Counted from the first letter of the stretch, positions 47,717 to 59,085 are shown. The stretch: 64,000 bases of DNA from JAIXWP01 sp041391745 (GCA_041391745.1 JAWKNK010000012.1:52314-116313), one strand, 5' to 3'. The notes: a model not told the origin generated them from the letters alone. Numbers and translations: made by a program.

Positions 47717-49771
47717 ATGAAAATAAGTCGTTTTCTCCTTATCGGAGGTTTCGCGCTGGTAGCTGCATCTTGTTCTAATTCAACAGAGCAAAAAAGCGAA
47801 CCCGTAGAAACAACACAAGCATGCGTAGACAATGATTCTACGTTTGTGTATGAGGCAGATCGTTTTGCCGACATCAGAATTTTACGTTACCGCATTCCTT
47901 GTTGGGACAGATTATCTGAACAACAAAAGGAGCTCGTGTACTATTTGACACAAGCTGGATTGGCTGGTCGTGATATCATGTGGGATCAGAACTACAAGCA
48001 CAACCTTGAAATCAGAAGCATTTTAGAAAAAATCTACACCACTTATTCTGGTGATAAGACTTCTACTGATTGGTTGGCTTTTGAAACGTATTTGAAGCAA
48101 ATATGGATGAGTAATGGTATTCACCATCACTACAGCAACTTGAAGCACCAACCTGCTTTCGGTAAAGAGTATTTTAATTCACTTTTGGCTGCAACTACTA
48201 CTGAGTGTTCAGACGAGATCAAAGAAGTGATTTTCAACCCTGCTATTGCAGCGAGAAAGGTTGAAAAGGATGCTGCTAAAGGTCTCGTGGAAAACTCTGC
48301 AGTGAACTTCTACGGCGAAGGCATCACCACTAAAGAAGCGCAAGAATATTACGCTTCACTTGCAAAGCCAGACGACCGTTCTCCAATGAGCTACGGTATC
48401 AATGCCAATCTTGTTAAAAAAGACGGCAAATTGGTAGAGGAAGTTTACAAAGTTGGTGGTCTATATGGCTCTGCTCTTGAGCAAGTGATCTATTGGCTCG
48501 ACAAAGCGGAAAAGGTGGCTGAAAACGACCAACAAGCTGCCGCACTTCGCAAATTGATTCAATTCTATCAAACAGGAGACCTTCGCACATGGGATGATTT
48601 CAACATTCAATGGGCTGGTGCTACTCAAGGAGATATCGATTACATCCACGGTTTCGTAGAGGTTTACAACGACCCACTAGGAAACAGAGGTTCTTATGAA
48701 GCTATCGTACAAATCAACGATTTTGAAGCTTCAGACAGAATGAAAGTGATGATGGAAAACGCTCAATATTTTGAAGACAATTCTCCTATCGCTCCAGAGC
48801 ACAAGAAGAAAGAAGTAAAAGGAATTACTTACCGCGTGGTAAACGTGGCCGGTGAATCTGGTGATGCTTCTCCTTCAACTCCAATCGGTGTGAACCTTCC
48901 AAATGCACAGTGGATTCGTACCATTCATGGTTCTAAGTCTGTGAGCTTGGGTAACATCGAAGATGCTTACAACAAAGCTGCTGCAGGTGGCGGAATGCTA
49001 GAAGAGTTTGCAAACGACCAAGAAGAAATTGATCGTGCTATTAAGTACGGCGAAATCGGTGGTAAAATGCACACTGCAATGCACGAAGTAATTGGTCACG
49101 CAAGCGGTCAATTGGAACCTGGTGTTGCTCCTTCTTCTCAAACGTTAAAAGAATTCGCTTCTACCATTGAAGAAGGTCGTGCAGACCTAGTAGCATTGTA
49201 CTACATCATGGATCCAAAGCTGGTAGAACTTGGCTTGGTTGAAAATCTTGAAGCCGGAAAAGCTGAATACGATGGATACTTGAGAAACGGTATGATGGTT
49301 CAATTGCGTCGTTTGAAACTTGGAGAAGACATCGAAGAAGCACACATGAGAAACAGAGCTTGGGTGAGCAACTGGATCTATGAGCACGGAAAGGCAGACG
49401 GCGTTATCGTAATTGAAAAACGCGATGGCAAAACTTACATCGATATCAAAGACTATGAGAAGATGAGAGAATTGGTAGGTCAATTGCTGAAAGAAGTTCA
49501 ACGTATTACTTCTTCTGGTGATTACGCTGCTGCTAAAAACCTAGCTGATGGTTATGGTAAAAAAGTAGATCAAGCAATCCATAAAGAAGTTTTGGATAGA
49601 AGTGATAAATTGAACATTCCTCCATACGGTGGATTCATGAATCCTGTTCTAGAACCTGAAATGGATGCTAACGGTAAAATCACCAATGTGAAGGTGACTT
49701 ACATGGATAAGTTCTCTGATCAAATGTTGATGTACAGCAAGAACTACGGTTTCCTTGCTCCAAAGAAATAA
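47717..49771 (+). CDS. Dipeptidyl-peptidase III-like (M49) lipoprotein
   Basis: The 684-residue product has a lipoprotein signal (LVAASC). The M49-type zinc site is present as HEVIGH (His456, Glu457, His461) and the second motif EEGRAD (about 485-490). M49 enzymes remove dipeptides from peptide N-termini; the family is HExxGH with a second Glu motif EExRAE. Here the lipoprotein anchor suggests peptide degradation at the envelope. The gene is intact and ends in a strong terminator. Confidence 0.88.
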   Translation: MKISRFLLIGGFALVAASCSNSTEQKSEPVETTQACVDNDSTFVYEADRFADIRILRYRIPCWDRLSEQQKELVYYLTQAGLAGRDIMWDQNYKHNLEIRSILEKIYTTYSGDKTSTDWLAFETYLKQIWMSNGIHHHYSNLKHQPAFGKEYFNSLLAATTTECSDEIKEVIFNPAIAARKVEKDAAKGLVENSAVNFYGEGITTKEAQEYYASLAKPDDRSPMSYGINANLVKKDGKLVEEVYKVGGLYGSALEQVIYWLDKAEKVAENDQQAAALRKLIQFYQTGDLRTWDDFNIQWAGATQGDIDYIHGFVEVYNDPLGNRGSYEAIVQINDFEASDRMKVMMENAQYFEDNSPIAPEHKKKEVKGITYRVVNVAGESGDASPSTPIGVNLPNAQWIRTIHGSKSVSLGNIEDAYNKAAAGGGMLEEFANDQEEIDRAIKYGEIGGKMHTAMHEVIGHASGQLEPGVAPSSQTLKEFASTIEEGRADLVALYYIMDPKLVELGLVENLEAGKAEYDGYLRNGMMVQLRRLKLGEDIEEAHMRNRAWVSNWIYEHGKADGVIVIEKRDGKTYIDIKDYEKMRELVGQLLKEVQRITSSGDYAAAKNLADGYGKKVDQAIHKEVLDRSDKLNIPPYGGFMNPVLEPEMDANGKITNVKVTYMDKFSDQMLMYSKNYGFLAPKK

Positions 49772-49792
49772 TTGAATTTTATTTCAATTCAG

Positions 49793-49826
49793 ACAAAAGC
49801 CCCGCTGCATGCAGCGGGGCTTTTGT
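49793..49826. terminator. Perfect 17-bp palindromic terminator
   Basis: ACAAAAGCCCCGCTGCA (49793-49809) is the exact reverse complement of 49810-49826. T-rich sequence follows. It ends the M49 transcript. Confidence 0.85.
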
Positions 49827-49843
49827 TTTATTTTTGAAAAATA

Positions 49844-50371
49844 ATGGAAGCTCCAAACGGTAAAAATCTCGATCAATTTTTAGTAAAACGACTCCACAAA
49901 GAGCAAGTAGAACTTGTGGCGCAGCACATTCGTGGCAACAAAAAATCGATGGAAAAAATGGTAGATTTTGCCACACAATATGAAGGAACTGTGGGAATGA
50001 AAGCTTCATGGATTCTTGGGGCCGCAAGCGTTCAGGAATTTGGTAGTGTCAATGCATTTATCCCAACTATAATTGATCGACTCGCGCATGTCCAAACCGC
50101 AGGAATCAAACGTGAGCTGCTCAAGACAATACTTCATTCTCATTTTACTGAAAGTGAAAATTTAGGCAAATTGGTAGACTTACTATTTTACTACATGCGA
50201 TCTAACTCGGAAGACATTAGTGTTTCTTACAATGGAATAAAAGTGATGCAAAAAGTAATTAAAGTATTTCCCGAATTGGGAGATGAATTCAAAGACACTT
50301 TACAACATCAAATGCCCTACAAGTCGCCCACATGGCAAAAGTTAGCGAAGTCGACTATCGCAAAATTATAA
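49844..50371 (+). CDS. HEAT-repeat-like protein of unknown function
   Basis: The 175-residue protein is all-helical with repeated hydrophobic patterns (AQHIRGNKKSMEKMVDFA, MKASWILGAASVQEFG, AGIKRELLKTILHSHF) suggesting a short HEAT-like array. There is no signal peptide. Similar small helical proteins exist in Bacteroidota, but no family name is certain. It starts 17 bases after the terminator and overlaps the convergent adhesin gene by 17 bases at the 3' end. Confidence 0.7.
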   Translation: MEAPNGKNLDQFLVKRLHKEQVELVAQHIRGNKKSMEKMVDFATQYEGTVGMKASWILGAASVQEFGSVNAFIPTIIDRLAHVQTAGIKRELLKTILHSHFTESENLGKLVDLLFYYMRSNSEDISVSYNGIKVMQKVIKVFPELGDEFKDTLQHQMPYKSPTWQKLAKSTIAKL

Positions 50372-53300
50372 GATGACCTTCATGTAATTCGGCAGGCGTT
50401 GTAGTGACGTATCGAATACGCGCTTGCCAAAAATAAACACCATCCGGAACAAAGTATCCGCTTCCATTGGCATCACCTAACCAAACATCGCTTGGATCGT
50501 AGGAAACAAAAACGACATCGCCCCATTTGTTGAATACGGTGAAATGTGTATTCGTACACCTTATCACCACTGACGCCTTGAACACTAGTTTTGAATACAT
50601 CGTTTACGCCATCACCATTCGGGGTAAACGTGTTAGCACATAAAAGAAAAACACCTCAGGTAAAGTTACTGTCTGACAATCTGTATCAATGCAACCGATA
50701 TCATTCGTTGCTTCCAAGCAAACGTAAAAATCATTTCCATTTAAAATAGAAAACTCAAATGTAGGTTCTTCAACATAGCTTTCTCCTTGATTGTCGAAAG
50801 TCCAGTGGTAATAATCCGCGTGATCAGAAAAGTTCAAAAATGAAATCTGGTTGTCAATACAGTAGCCTCTCCAATCACTGGTGAAAAGGAGGCCGATGGA
50901 TTGACCTGAGTACAAATCAATTCACTTCGAGTGCTGATGAATTTTCGCATCCATGTTCTCATCGGTGATATAGTAAGTTATATCCGCACAACCAATAGTA
51001 TTGATAATCACCAGAAACGTTTCCACATCCCCAGCTATTAGAGTTTCCACTGCCATCCAAATATTCACAATTGGTGCTCCATTCGCATCACCTTCGTAAG
51101 AGAAGATGACAGAAAGCGGGGCGCAACCCAAATATTTAATTTACCGAGAAGTCCGCATTCGGCCTTCCATTTACTGTAATTACAATATCATCATCAGAAG
51201 GACAATATCCAGAAATAGAATGTGTAATGGTATGCTGCCCCACACCAGCGGTCATCGGATTGAACAGGCCAGAGTATGACACGCCAGGTCCCGTCCAGCT
51301 GCCTCCACCATCAATGCTTGTCAATTGCACAGCATCATCGTAGACACATAATGGCGCAACAAAAGATATAGTAGCATCAGGTTGATAGACCACAGAAACT
51401 TACATTGAGCCAGAAACCGAACAACCATTCGGTAAGAATGAAACAGAATAATCTCCTGGCAATACACTCGAAGGATTGAACATTCCTGTAGAAGAAACAC
51501 CTTGCCCCGACCAAACTCCTGCAGCAGGAGTAGCCGTGAGTTGATACGATGGATCTTCAGAGCAGAAAGCATTCACAGGATCCAAAACAGGAATGATGGG
51601 TCCCACAAATGGTCCGCCAACTGCAGTTCCAATACAACCGTACAAATCTTCTACAACTACAGTGTAGTTATCTCCATCTTCCAAACCTACAATGCTTCCT
51701 TGCGCACCTAGATTGAACGACACATCTCCAATAGTAGCTGAATTCGGAGTGAATGAATTTATACCATAAGGATTGGTACCGTTGGAAGGTCCGCCACCTG
51801 TAGCGCTCACAAGCACTGCTCCATTTGGACAATCTTCTTCAAGGGTTACTTGTATGTCAGTAAGCAAAGTAAATTTCACCCACATCCCTTGAGCGTAGCA
51901 ATCGCCTGCCCAATTGGTAACGAAATTTCGCGAAGCGTTTCATTATACATGGTGATGGGCACCACCCAAAATTCACCATTGGTAAAACTGGCTCCCGCAA
52001 ATTGATTGAGGAAGTTGCCATCATTCGTTCCTTGCGCACTCATGCCAGATGTCCAATATCCGGCATAGCAAGGATCAGAAGTAGGATCGAAAACGAAAGT
52101 AGGTTGACAACTGAAAACGAAATATCCGATAGCAGGTTCGTAGGTTATTGTAGGATCACTCACATCCACAGGAGGAGTATAACCACCAGTGGAAGTCAAA
52201 GCAAAATTATCTCCGAAGCATACTTTCGGATGAACATCATTTATGCCATTAGCCGTGGCTTGAAAGGTGCCAATTTCTGCAGGACAATCCAAGGGAAAAG
52301 GTTCTTGAATGGTAAAAGAATAAACACAAGCAGCGTCATCCGGAAAAGGCGACATCAACTGTGCAAGGAGCATTGTCTGGATATAATCCCGTAAAGCTAT
52401 AATTGATCGGAGAAACGAACGGTGCGTTAAAAGTCAATTGCTCGCCGCTGCACGTGGTGATGGTCATCGTTCCACTCGATGGTGGATAATCAAAATTGAT
52501 TTGACCATCGAAACGAAAGTCACAGTATTCGGATCGCATCCAGAAACGTTGGCGGTATGACCAGTGATAATGCAATCAGGAATGAAGCAACTCATCACCG
52601 GTGCTGTAAAATTCGCTGTTGCTGTACAAGATGGATCTACGCTGAATGCTGCGCTCACATTGCATGCTGCTCCATTTGAAATCAAATTGGGAAAAGTAAA
52701 ATTTATCGTGTTTGAAAAAGGAGCATTAAACGTTTGTGTTGCACCGTGCAGCTTTCAGTTAATGTAAGTGTTCCTGTTGTAGGCGGCACTCCTGATGTAA
52801 TGGTACCCGTCAAATCAAAAGTATCATCCGCAGGATCGCATGGTCCGGGAACGGCTGTAAAACTATCGATGGCACAAAGGATATCACAATTGGTGACACC
52901 ACTTCCACTCGTTTGATTGGCGGTAATGTTGGTATTCTGATTGGAATAGTTGGTGATCATCAGCATGTACCACTGACCAGCCTGTGCGTTTGGAATATCC
53001 ACATATTCAGTGGATGCAGCGGAATAACTACAGTCCACGATGGGCGCTCCAGCAAACACCTGAGCACACATGGAAGCCTGATCGGCAAACGGTCCCCAGA
53101 TGATGAAGTCGATATCAGCGTTGGAAGAGTTGGTAAGTGTGATTGTAATTGAACCTGTATTGGCAATGTTCAAATAAAACCAAGCTGGGTTTGGGCGAGT
53201 AAAAAGACAACCGTAATTCGGTCCGGCCGGCGCTGCACCTGCATTGGTGCTTACGGGATAGGTTACTCCTCCATTAGAGCAAAAAGGCTCGGCATCAGCG

Positions 53301-53377
53301 CAAGAAGTTTGCGCTGATAACTTGAAACACGCGATGATAAACACCGAAATTAGGAGAAGTCGCTTTGAGAGAAACAT
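50355..53377 (-). CDS. Large secreted adhesin-like protein with type B T9SS sorting domain (frameshifted)
   Basis: A signal peptide (FIIACFKLSAQ) and an N-terminal domain (SCADAEPFCSNGGVTYPVST, NADIDFIIWGPFADQ) start at 53377. Ig/PKD-like repeats follow (VWSGQGVSSTGMFNPSSV and SWTGPGVSYSGLFNPMTAG are near copies). The C-terminus is the gliding-motility-associated type B sorting domain: NTFTPNGDGVNDVF near 50625 and DGVYFWQARIRY. About eight fragments in different frames make up about 1000 codons. It is probably a surface adhesin or gliding accessory protein. Confidence 0.75.
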
Positions 53378-53447
53378 GAACGTGTTGGCTTAATACATCT
53401 AAAGGTAACACGAAGTTAACTCTATTTTAGCGTTTTAGCTTCTTTTT

Positions 53448-54669
53448 TTACCTTTTAAAATTCCCGCCTTTTCTCTTAAACTTATTGAAATTCTTTTTGG
53501 CCCTTGACTTTTCCTTTGTGTGGGCTCGTAGTTGGGGCTGTTCACCCATTTCTTGGGGATGGTCAACTTGTTGACTTCTTGTCCGATCAACAATTCAATT
53601 TTCCCAAATTTCGATTGCTCATTTGGACCTATCAGCGTGAACGCCTCCCTTTTCTTTGAGCGCGTGCCGTACGACCGATTCTGTGCACATAATCCTCCGC
53701 ATCCACAGGTACATCATAATTGATCACGCAGTCGATGATATCGATGTCTATACCGCGGCTGATCACGTCGGTAGCTACGAGAATATTCACCTTTCTACTT
53801 CTAAAATCCAACATCACTTTTTCTCTTTCCGCTTGTTCGAGGTCACTGCTCATCATGGCTACTGAATAGTGCTTTCTTTTCAAGTCGTGATAGATGTTCT
53901 GCACGTTTTGGCGGGTGCTTCCAAATACCACAATACAGCCATCCTTTCTATCACGAAGCACCATATCAATCACTGGAAGTTTTTGCTCTTCCTTCAACAC
54001 ATAAGCTCCTTGTGTAACACCATCTGCAGGCTTGCTAAGTGCAATGTTTACCGTAATAGGCGATCGGAGTAGATTTCTCGCAAGCACCATCACGCCATCG
54101 GGCATGGTGGCCGAGAAAAGTAAATTTTGACGATTCGGATTGAGCACACGTGTGATGCGATTTAAGTCGGGTGCGAATCCCATATCCAACATGCGGTCAG
54201 CTTCATCCAAGACAAAAAACTGAAGTTGGCTAAAATCGACATATCCCACGTTCATGTGAGAAATCAACCTTCCTGGAGTGGCGATAATGATATCGACTCC
54301 CGAAGTGATGGCGCGCTTTTCTTGATTGAATGCATCGCCATCTCCACCGCCATAAATGGCCACAGAGCTTACGCCCGTGAAATAAGAGTAAGCTTCTACA
54401 GCCTGGTCTATTTGTAGCGCGAGTTCACGCGTGGGAACGATTACCAACGCCGAGGACTTGCCCTCTACTCTATTTTCTAAAATTCTATGAATCATCGGAA
54501 GCACGAACGCTGCCGTTTTTCCTGTTCCTGTTTGTGCGATACCTATCACATCTTTTCCAGAAAGTATGTGAGGAATGCTCTCATTCTGGATGGGCGTAGG
54601 TGTATGAATGTTCATGGAAGAAAGTCCTTCCAATATCTCCTCCGCGAGTCCTAAATCCTTAAAATTCAA
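53448..54669 (-). CDS. DEAD-box RNA helicase, RhlE-like (two frameshifts near the 3' end)
   Basis: The helicase core is intact: Q motif region HTPTPIQNESIP, Walker A AQTGTGKT, DEAD in FVLDEADRMLDMGF, SAT in LLFSATMPDG, and HRIGRTARA. Frames shift after this at about 53640 (then EAFTLIGPNEQSKFGKIELL) and near 53500 (ending KSRAKKNFNKFKRKGGNFKR). Restored length is about 407 residues. It probably acts in ribosome assembly or mRNA turnover. Divergent from the acetyltransferase-like gene. Confidence 0.9.
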
Positions 54670-54808
54670 TTTCTATGTTTTTATATATAAGGCTCAAAGG
54701 TCTGAAAATTTCATCAAAATCAACTCTTTCTCTCATTAATAGATGAATTGACCTCCAATATTGCCATGAGGTGTTAACACATTTATGAGGTGGACTCTCA
54801 ATTGAAAG

Positions 54809-54833
54809 AAAATTATACAAATTGTATAATTTT
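54809..54833 (+). promoter_or_regulatory. Perfect 25-bp palindrome, putative operator
   Basis: Arms of 12 bp at 54809-54820 and 54822-54833 are exact reverse complements around a central A at 54821. The site ends 3 bases before the TATCTTTG element at 54837, so a bound protein would block transcription. The most likely ligand is the HTH protein encoded at 55377. Confidence 0.65.
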
Positions 54834-54836
54834 TCG

Positions 54837-54844
54837 TATCTTTG
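54837..54844 (+). promoter_or_regulatory. -7 element (TATCTTTG) of the acetyltransferase-like/HTH pair
   Basis: The site fits TAnnTTTG exactly and lies 19 bases before the ATG at 54864. The -33 region falls within or upstream of the palindrome; no clear TTTG is seen at standard spacing. Confidence 0.55.
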
Positions 54845-54863
54845 AATCAAAGAAAATGTATTA

Positions 54864-55370
54864 ATGCATGTAAAAATTTTAGAATTAAAAACTAAATCCG
54901 AGATAAAATCCCAAATTTATTTGGTAACCAAGAATAAATCCAAGTTACCTTCAATAAATGACGGTTGGAGATTTAATTTTAGCAAACATTCGAAAGGAAA
55001 AGATTTTGAAACTTACATTTTGACAACTGATGAAACACCGGAAATTATTGAGGGCTGCTTGATCATTAATACAAAAAGTCCGTATCATGTTTATATGGCA
55101 TATATTGAAGTAGCCCCTCATAATAGAGGTGAAAAAAAGAAATATGATAAAGTTGCTGGATGTCTTATCGCGTTTGCTTGCAGACAAAGTTTTATTAATG
55201 ATCAAGAAGGATTTCTTGCTTTTGATGTACTTGAGGAAAATGAAGAAAATGAGAAGAAATTGATGAATATGTACAGTAAGAAATATAATGCTGTTAGACT
55301 AGATGAATCAACGACAATGATTATTATGCCCGAGGGAAGCGAGAAACTCATAAATGAATTTTTAAAATAG
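54864..55370 (+). CDS. Acetyltransferase-like protein, candidate toxin of a TA pair
   Basis: The 168-residue protein is AT-rich and unlike its neighbours in base use. The layout suggests a GNAT fold: an N-terminal beta-rich part (MHVKILELKTKSEIKSQIYL), a central YMAYIEVAPHNRGEKKKYDK segment resembling the V-x-P-x-x-RG acetyl-CoA loop, a following helix (VAGCLIAFACRQSF) and a C-terminal EENEKKLMNMYSKKYNAVRL helix/strand. GNAT toxins acetylate aminoacyl-tRNA. The HTH gene starts 6 bases downstream, so it may be a toxin. Family assignment is inferred, not sure. Confidence 0.5.
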   Translation: MHVKILELKTKSEIKSQIYLVTKNKSKLPSINDGWRFNFSKHSKGKDFETYILTTDETPEIIEGCLIINTKSPYHVYMAYIEVAPHNRGEKKKYDKVAGCLIAFACRQSFINDQEGFLAFDVLEENEENEKKLMNMYSKKYNAVRLDESTTMIIMPEGSEKLINEFLK

Positions 55371-55376
55371 AAGTTT

Positions 55377-55841
55377 ATGAACAACACAGAAATCTCACCA
55401 AAAGACATTTGGAATGACAATAAACTCAATCGAATCAATGAGTTTATTAAAAAACAGTCAGCTAATCAATCGAAAGAAAGACAGATTAGAAATAAACTTC
55501 TTTCTATTCAATATAAACTTGAAGATTACATAGAAAAGGATGAAATACAAGAAAATGAAGTTCTTGATATTTTAGACTTTATAAAAATGTATTTAAAAGC
55601 ACTTGATATTACTCAAAAAGAGTTAGCTAAATACTTTGGAATGAAGGAAGGCAATCTTCATATGTATTTAACTGGTAAAAGAAAACTAAATCCTAAAATT
55701 GTACTTAAAATTAGTTCTTTTTCTCGGACCAATCCTGAATATTGGTATCGGGTGCAAGTCAAAAATGAGATTGCCAAATTAAATAAGGAAGATAAAAAAG
55801 AATATAAAAGATATGACTATGAAAGGTTATTGTCTTCTTGA
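55377..55841 (+). CDS. XRE/HigA-like HTH protein, candidate antitoxin and repressor
   Basis: The 154-residue protein has a charged N-terminal helical part, then an HTH at about 80-120 (ALDITQKELAKYFGMKEGNL, LTGKRKLNPKIVLKIS). The segment after it, FSRTNPEYWYRVQVKNEI, resembles the HigA-type fWl.lQ tail. HigA antitoxins bind palindromic operators; the perfect palindrome upstream of the pair fits this. It is AT-rich like its partner. It could instead be only a regulator. Confidence 0.7.
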   Translation: MNNTEISPKDIWNDNKLNRINEFIKKQSANQSKERQIRNKLLSIQYKLEDYIEKDEIQENEVLDILDFIKMYLKALDITQKELAKYFGMKEGNLHMYLTGKRKLNPKIVLKISSFSRTNPEYWYRVQVKNEIAKLNKEDKKEYKRYDYERLLSS

Positions 55842-55849
55842 TTAGTGGT

Positions 55850-56597
55850 ATGCCCTATTTTTGCACCGCTTTGAAGAGAATCGCCTTATTCATATTTGTA
55901 CTCTTAAGTTACGGCATCAGCAGTGCTGCACAAGATGGACATTCCAGTCAATGGAGTGATTTTTCTCTTTTTTCTAAAAAATCAAATTACAAAGACACTG
56001 TTTGGATCGTCACCGGCCCGAAGGCGCTCGACAACAAATTCAAAAAGTGGAAATTCGATTTTGTATTCGATGCGCGTCAGACCATTATCTCCAACACCGC
56101 TGCGCGACTTGGGGGAATTCGAATAGGAATGGAATACCGTCGTGTGCATCGCTTTGGCATTGGTTTTTACGGTCTTGGAGATGGCATCATTGTGAACTCC
56201 TTAGAAGAAATAAACCGTTGATTACAAGAGCGAATTTGAATTTGAACTACACCTCCTTGTTTTACGAACGCGTGCTTTACTTCCATCCCAAGTGGGAAGT
56301 TTCCGGCTACTGCGCACATCGGAACGGGAAACATCGGGTAGCTACACCACAGAATCGGGTCAAACACTCACATTACCCGAACTCAAGGTAAAACCCTTTG
56401 AAATAAGTACAACCTGTTATTACAATTTGACTTGGTGGATGTCCGTGGGTGGCGGAGTTGGCTATCGCTATATGCGTAAAACTCCACCAGAAGTTCGTCC
56501 GATTTATAATACTCCAGTTGCTATCTTGCGTGTCAGAATCAAATTTGGTAAACTGACCAAAAGCATCTGGAATCATGACATCAAGTACACCTATTGA
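55850..56597 (+). CDS. Outer-membrane beta-barrel protein, unknown family (frameshifted)
   Basis: A signal peptide (ALFIFVLLSYGISSAAQ) is followed by strand-rich sequence (LGGIRIGMEYRRVHRFGIGF). Indels near 56215 and near 56310 split the gene; the last part reads MSVGGGVGYRYMRKTPPEV and ends NHDIKYTY. Restored length is about 249 codons. No family is recognised. The end overlaps the ligA start by 23 bases. Confidence 0.6.
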
Positions 56598-58645
56598 TAT
56601 TCAAAATAGAATAAATGAGCTTACCTTCAGCTCAACGAGCACAACCATAAATACTATGTGCTCAACCAACCTTCGATTTCCGATTTTGAATTTGATCAGC
56701 TTCTAAAAGAATTAGAAGATTTAGAAAAACAATACCCCGAATTTGCTGACCCCAACTCCCCTACCAAACGCGTGGGTGGAGACTTCACCGATAAATTCGA
56801 GAAAGTGGCGCATCAGCGTCCGATGCTCTCGCTTTCCAATTCCTACAGTCGTGAAGAAATTGCCGAATGGGCCGAGCGCATTTATAAAAGTGTGGACACC
56901 GAAATTGAGTTTGTAATGGAACTCAAATACGATGGCGTGGCCATTTCGCTGCTTTATGAAAATGGAAAATTTGTGCGAGGCATTACTAGAGGCGACGGCA
57001 GTGTGGGCGAAGATGTATCGGCCAACATCCGCACCATTCGCAGCATTCCACTTCATCTAAAAGGAAACTACCCTCCGAGTTTTGAGATTCGTGGTGAAAT
57101 ATTTTTACCTAAAAAAGTATTTGAGCAACTCAACAAAGACCGCGAAGAAGCAGGTGAAGAGCTCTCATGCCAATCCGAGAAATACGGCATCAGGGCACAT
57201 TGAAACAACAAGATAGTTCGTTGGTGGCCAAGCGTAAACTCGACTGCTACTTGTACTACGTACTTGGAGAACAGCTTCCGTTCAATGATCATTTCAACAG
57301 CGTAGAACACGCGGCAGATTGGGGTTTCAAGGTGCCGAGTGCAAAGATCGATTGATAGAAACCACCAACACCATAGATGGAATCATGGATTTCATCGCTA
57401 TTGGGATCAACATCGCCACGACTTGCCATTTGAAATTGACGGCATCGTGATCAAGGTCAATAAGTTTGCCCTTATGGGATGAGTTGGGCATGACAGCCAA
57501 GAGTCCACGCTGGGCGATAGCATATAAGTTCAAAGCCGAAACCGTACAAACCAAACTACTCAAAATCACCTATCAAGTGGGTCGTACAGGAGCTATCACT
57601 CCCGTGGCCAATTTGCAACCTGTGCAACTGGCGGGCACGACGGTGAAGCGTGCATCATTGCACAATGCCGATCAAATTGAGAAGTTAGACATTCGTGAAG
57701 GCGATATTGTTTTGGTAGAAAAAAAGGAGGCGAGATTATACCCAAAGTGGTGGGAGTAGTCACAGAGCAGCGCGACATGTTTTCGCAACCCCACCAATAC
57801 ATTACACAGTGCCCCGAGTGCGGCACAGCGCTGATACGAAAAGAAGGCGAAGCCCTGCACTATTGTCCCAATGAAGCAGGCTGTCCGCCGCAGATCAAAG
57901 GGCGAATGGAACATTTCATCTCGCGACGCGCCATGAACATTGAAGGCATGGGAACAGAGACCATTTCAGGTTTATTTGAAAAAGGATTGATAAGAAACAG
58001 TGCCGACATCTACGATTTAAAAACCGAACAATTGCTCGGTTTAGAATTTACCGTTGGCGACGAAATAAGTGGTGATGTAAAGAAGCGCTCGCTTCAAGCC
58101 AAGAGCGTGAAAAACATGTTAGAAGGTATTTGGAAGCCAGCAAACAAAATTCCGTCGAGCGCGTGTTGTTTGCTTTGGGCATTCGCTTTGTGGGAGAAAC
58201 CGTAGCAAAGAAATTAGCCAAGCATTTTAAGAACATCGATGCCATTCAAGCTGCCTCGCGCGAACAATTGTTGGAGGCCGATGAGATTGGAGAAAAGATA
58301 GCCGAGAGCATCATCGATTATTTTTCGCAAGAAGAAAACTTGAGTATTGTCAGTCGATTGAAGGCAGCAGGACTGCAGTTCGAAATCATCCAAAGCGAAA
58401 CCCACAACACCACCGAGCTACTGAAGGGAAAGACCTTAGTCGTAAGTGGAGTGTTCAAGCATTTTTCGAGAGACGGTATTAAAGAAGACATCGAGCGCCA
58501 CGGCGGCAAGGTCAGCGGCAGTATTAGCAGCAAGACCAGTTATGTAGTAGCCGGCGACGACATGGACCATCAAAGCGCAAAAGCCGAAGACCTCGGGGTG
58601 ACCATTTTGTCGGAGGAGGAATATGTTGTGATGGTTGGAGGCTAG
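56575..58645 (+). CDS. ligA: NAD-dependent DNA ligase (several frameshifts)
   Basis: From the ATG at 56575 (MTSSTPIDIQNRINELT), after restoring a C near 56625, the Ia domain QLNEHNHKYYVL follows, then the adenylation motif ELKYDGVAIS (catalytic Lys), the OB region (QVGRTGAITPVANL), a four-cysteine zinc finger (CPECG, CPNEAGC), HhH domain and a C-terminal BRCT (TLVVSGVFKHFSRDGIKED). Breaks occur near 56625, 57175, 57345, 57410-57475, 57740 and 58130. Full length is about 690 codons. As an essential replication and repair ligase it is probably intact in the cell. Confidence 0.92.
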
Positions 58646-59085
58646 CCACTCCCGACTCAAACCTCCGGACTCACCACTGGATTCCTTTTCTATCTCATTC
58701 ACATTCACAAGCTCGCTCTGAAGTCCCACTCGAAATCGAAGAGTCCCCGAAAGCACTAGCGCTAAGCCCGCCCCGAATTTAGATCGAGTGAGAGAATGAG
58801 AAGCAAAATGACAATGAATGGAGAAAGAGCGAGAGGAGTGAGAGGAGGAGAGGGATAAACAAATTATTTTTATATTCGGCAACGACAACTTAAAACAAAC
58901 TTTTTAAAGGAGACCTGCTTTTACAAAAATCCACATTTTTCACTGATTTATTATATTCTCGTCCTTTGGAGGATGCGTATGTGAGTGTTTTTTACGCATA
59001 GACCACAAAGATTAGGCAAATGTTTCAATTGCAGGAAAGTGAATTTAAGTTGGGAGAATTGGTAAAGCAAAACATAAGTAATACA
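58646..59085 (+). other. Intergenic region with low-complexity purine tract
   Basis: About 440 bases after ligA. A GA-rich stretch at 58780-58855 repeats GAG/GAGAG motifs. No terminator with a T run, promoter pair or gene is convincing. A possible weak coding fragment (MFQLQESEFKLGELVKQNI) begins near 59020 but its status is unclear. Confidence 0.4.

Noticed and set aside
54659..54850. 63-codon minus-strand frame upstream of the DEAD-box helicase
   Set aside because: It covers the palindrome and promoter of the divergent pair, has no signal or motif, and looks like chance in AT-rich sequence.
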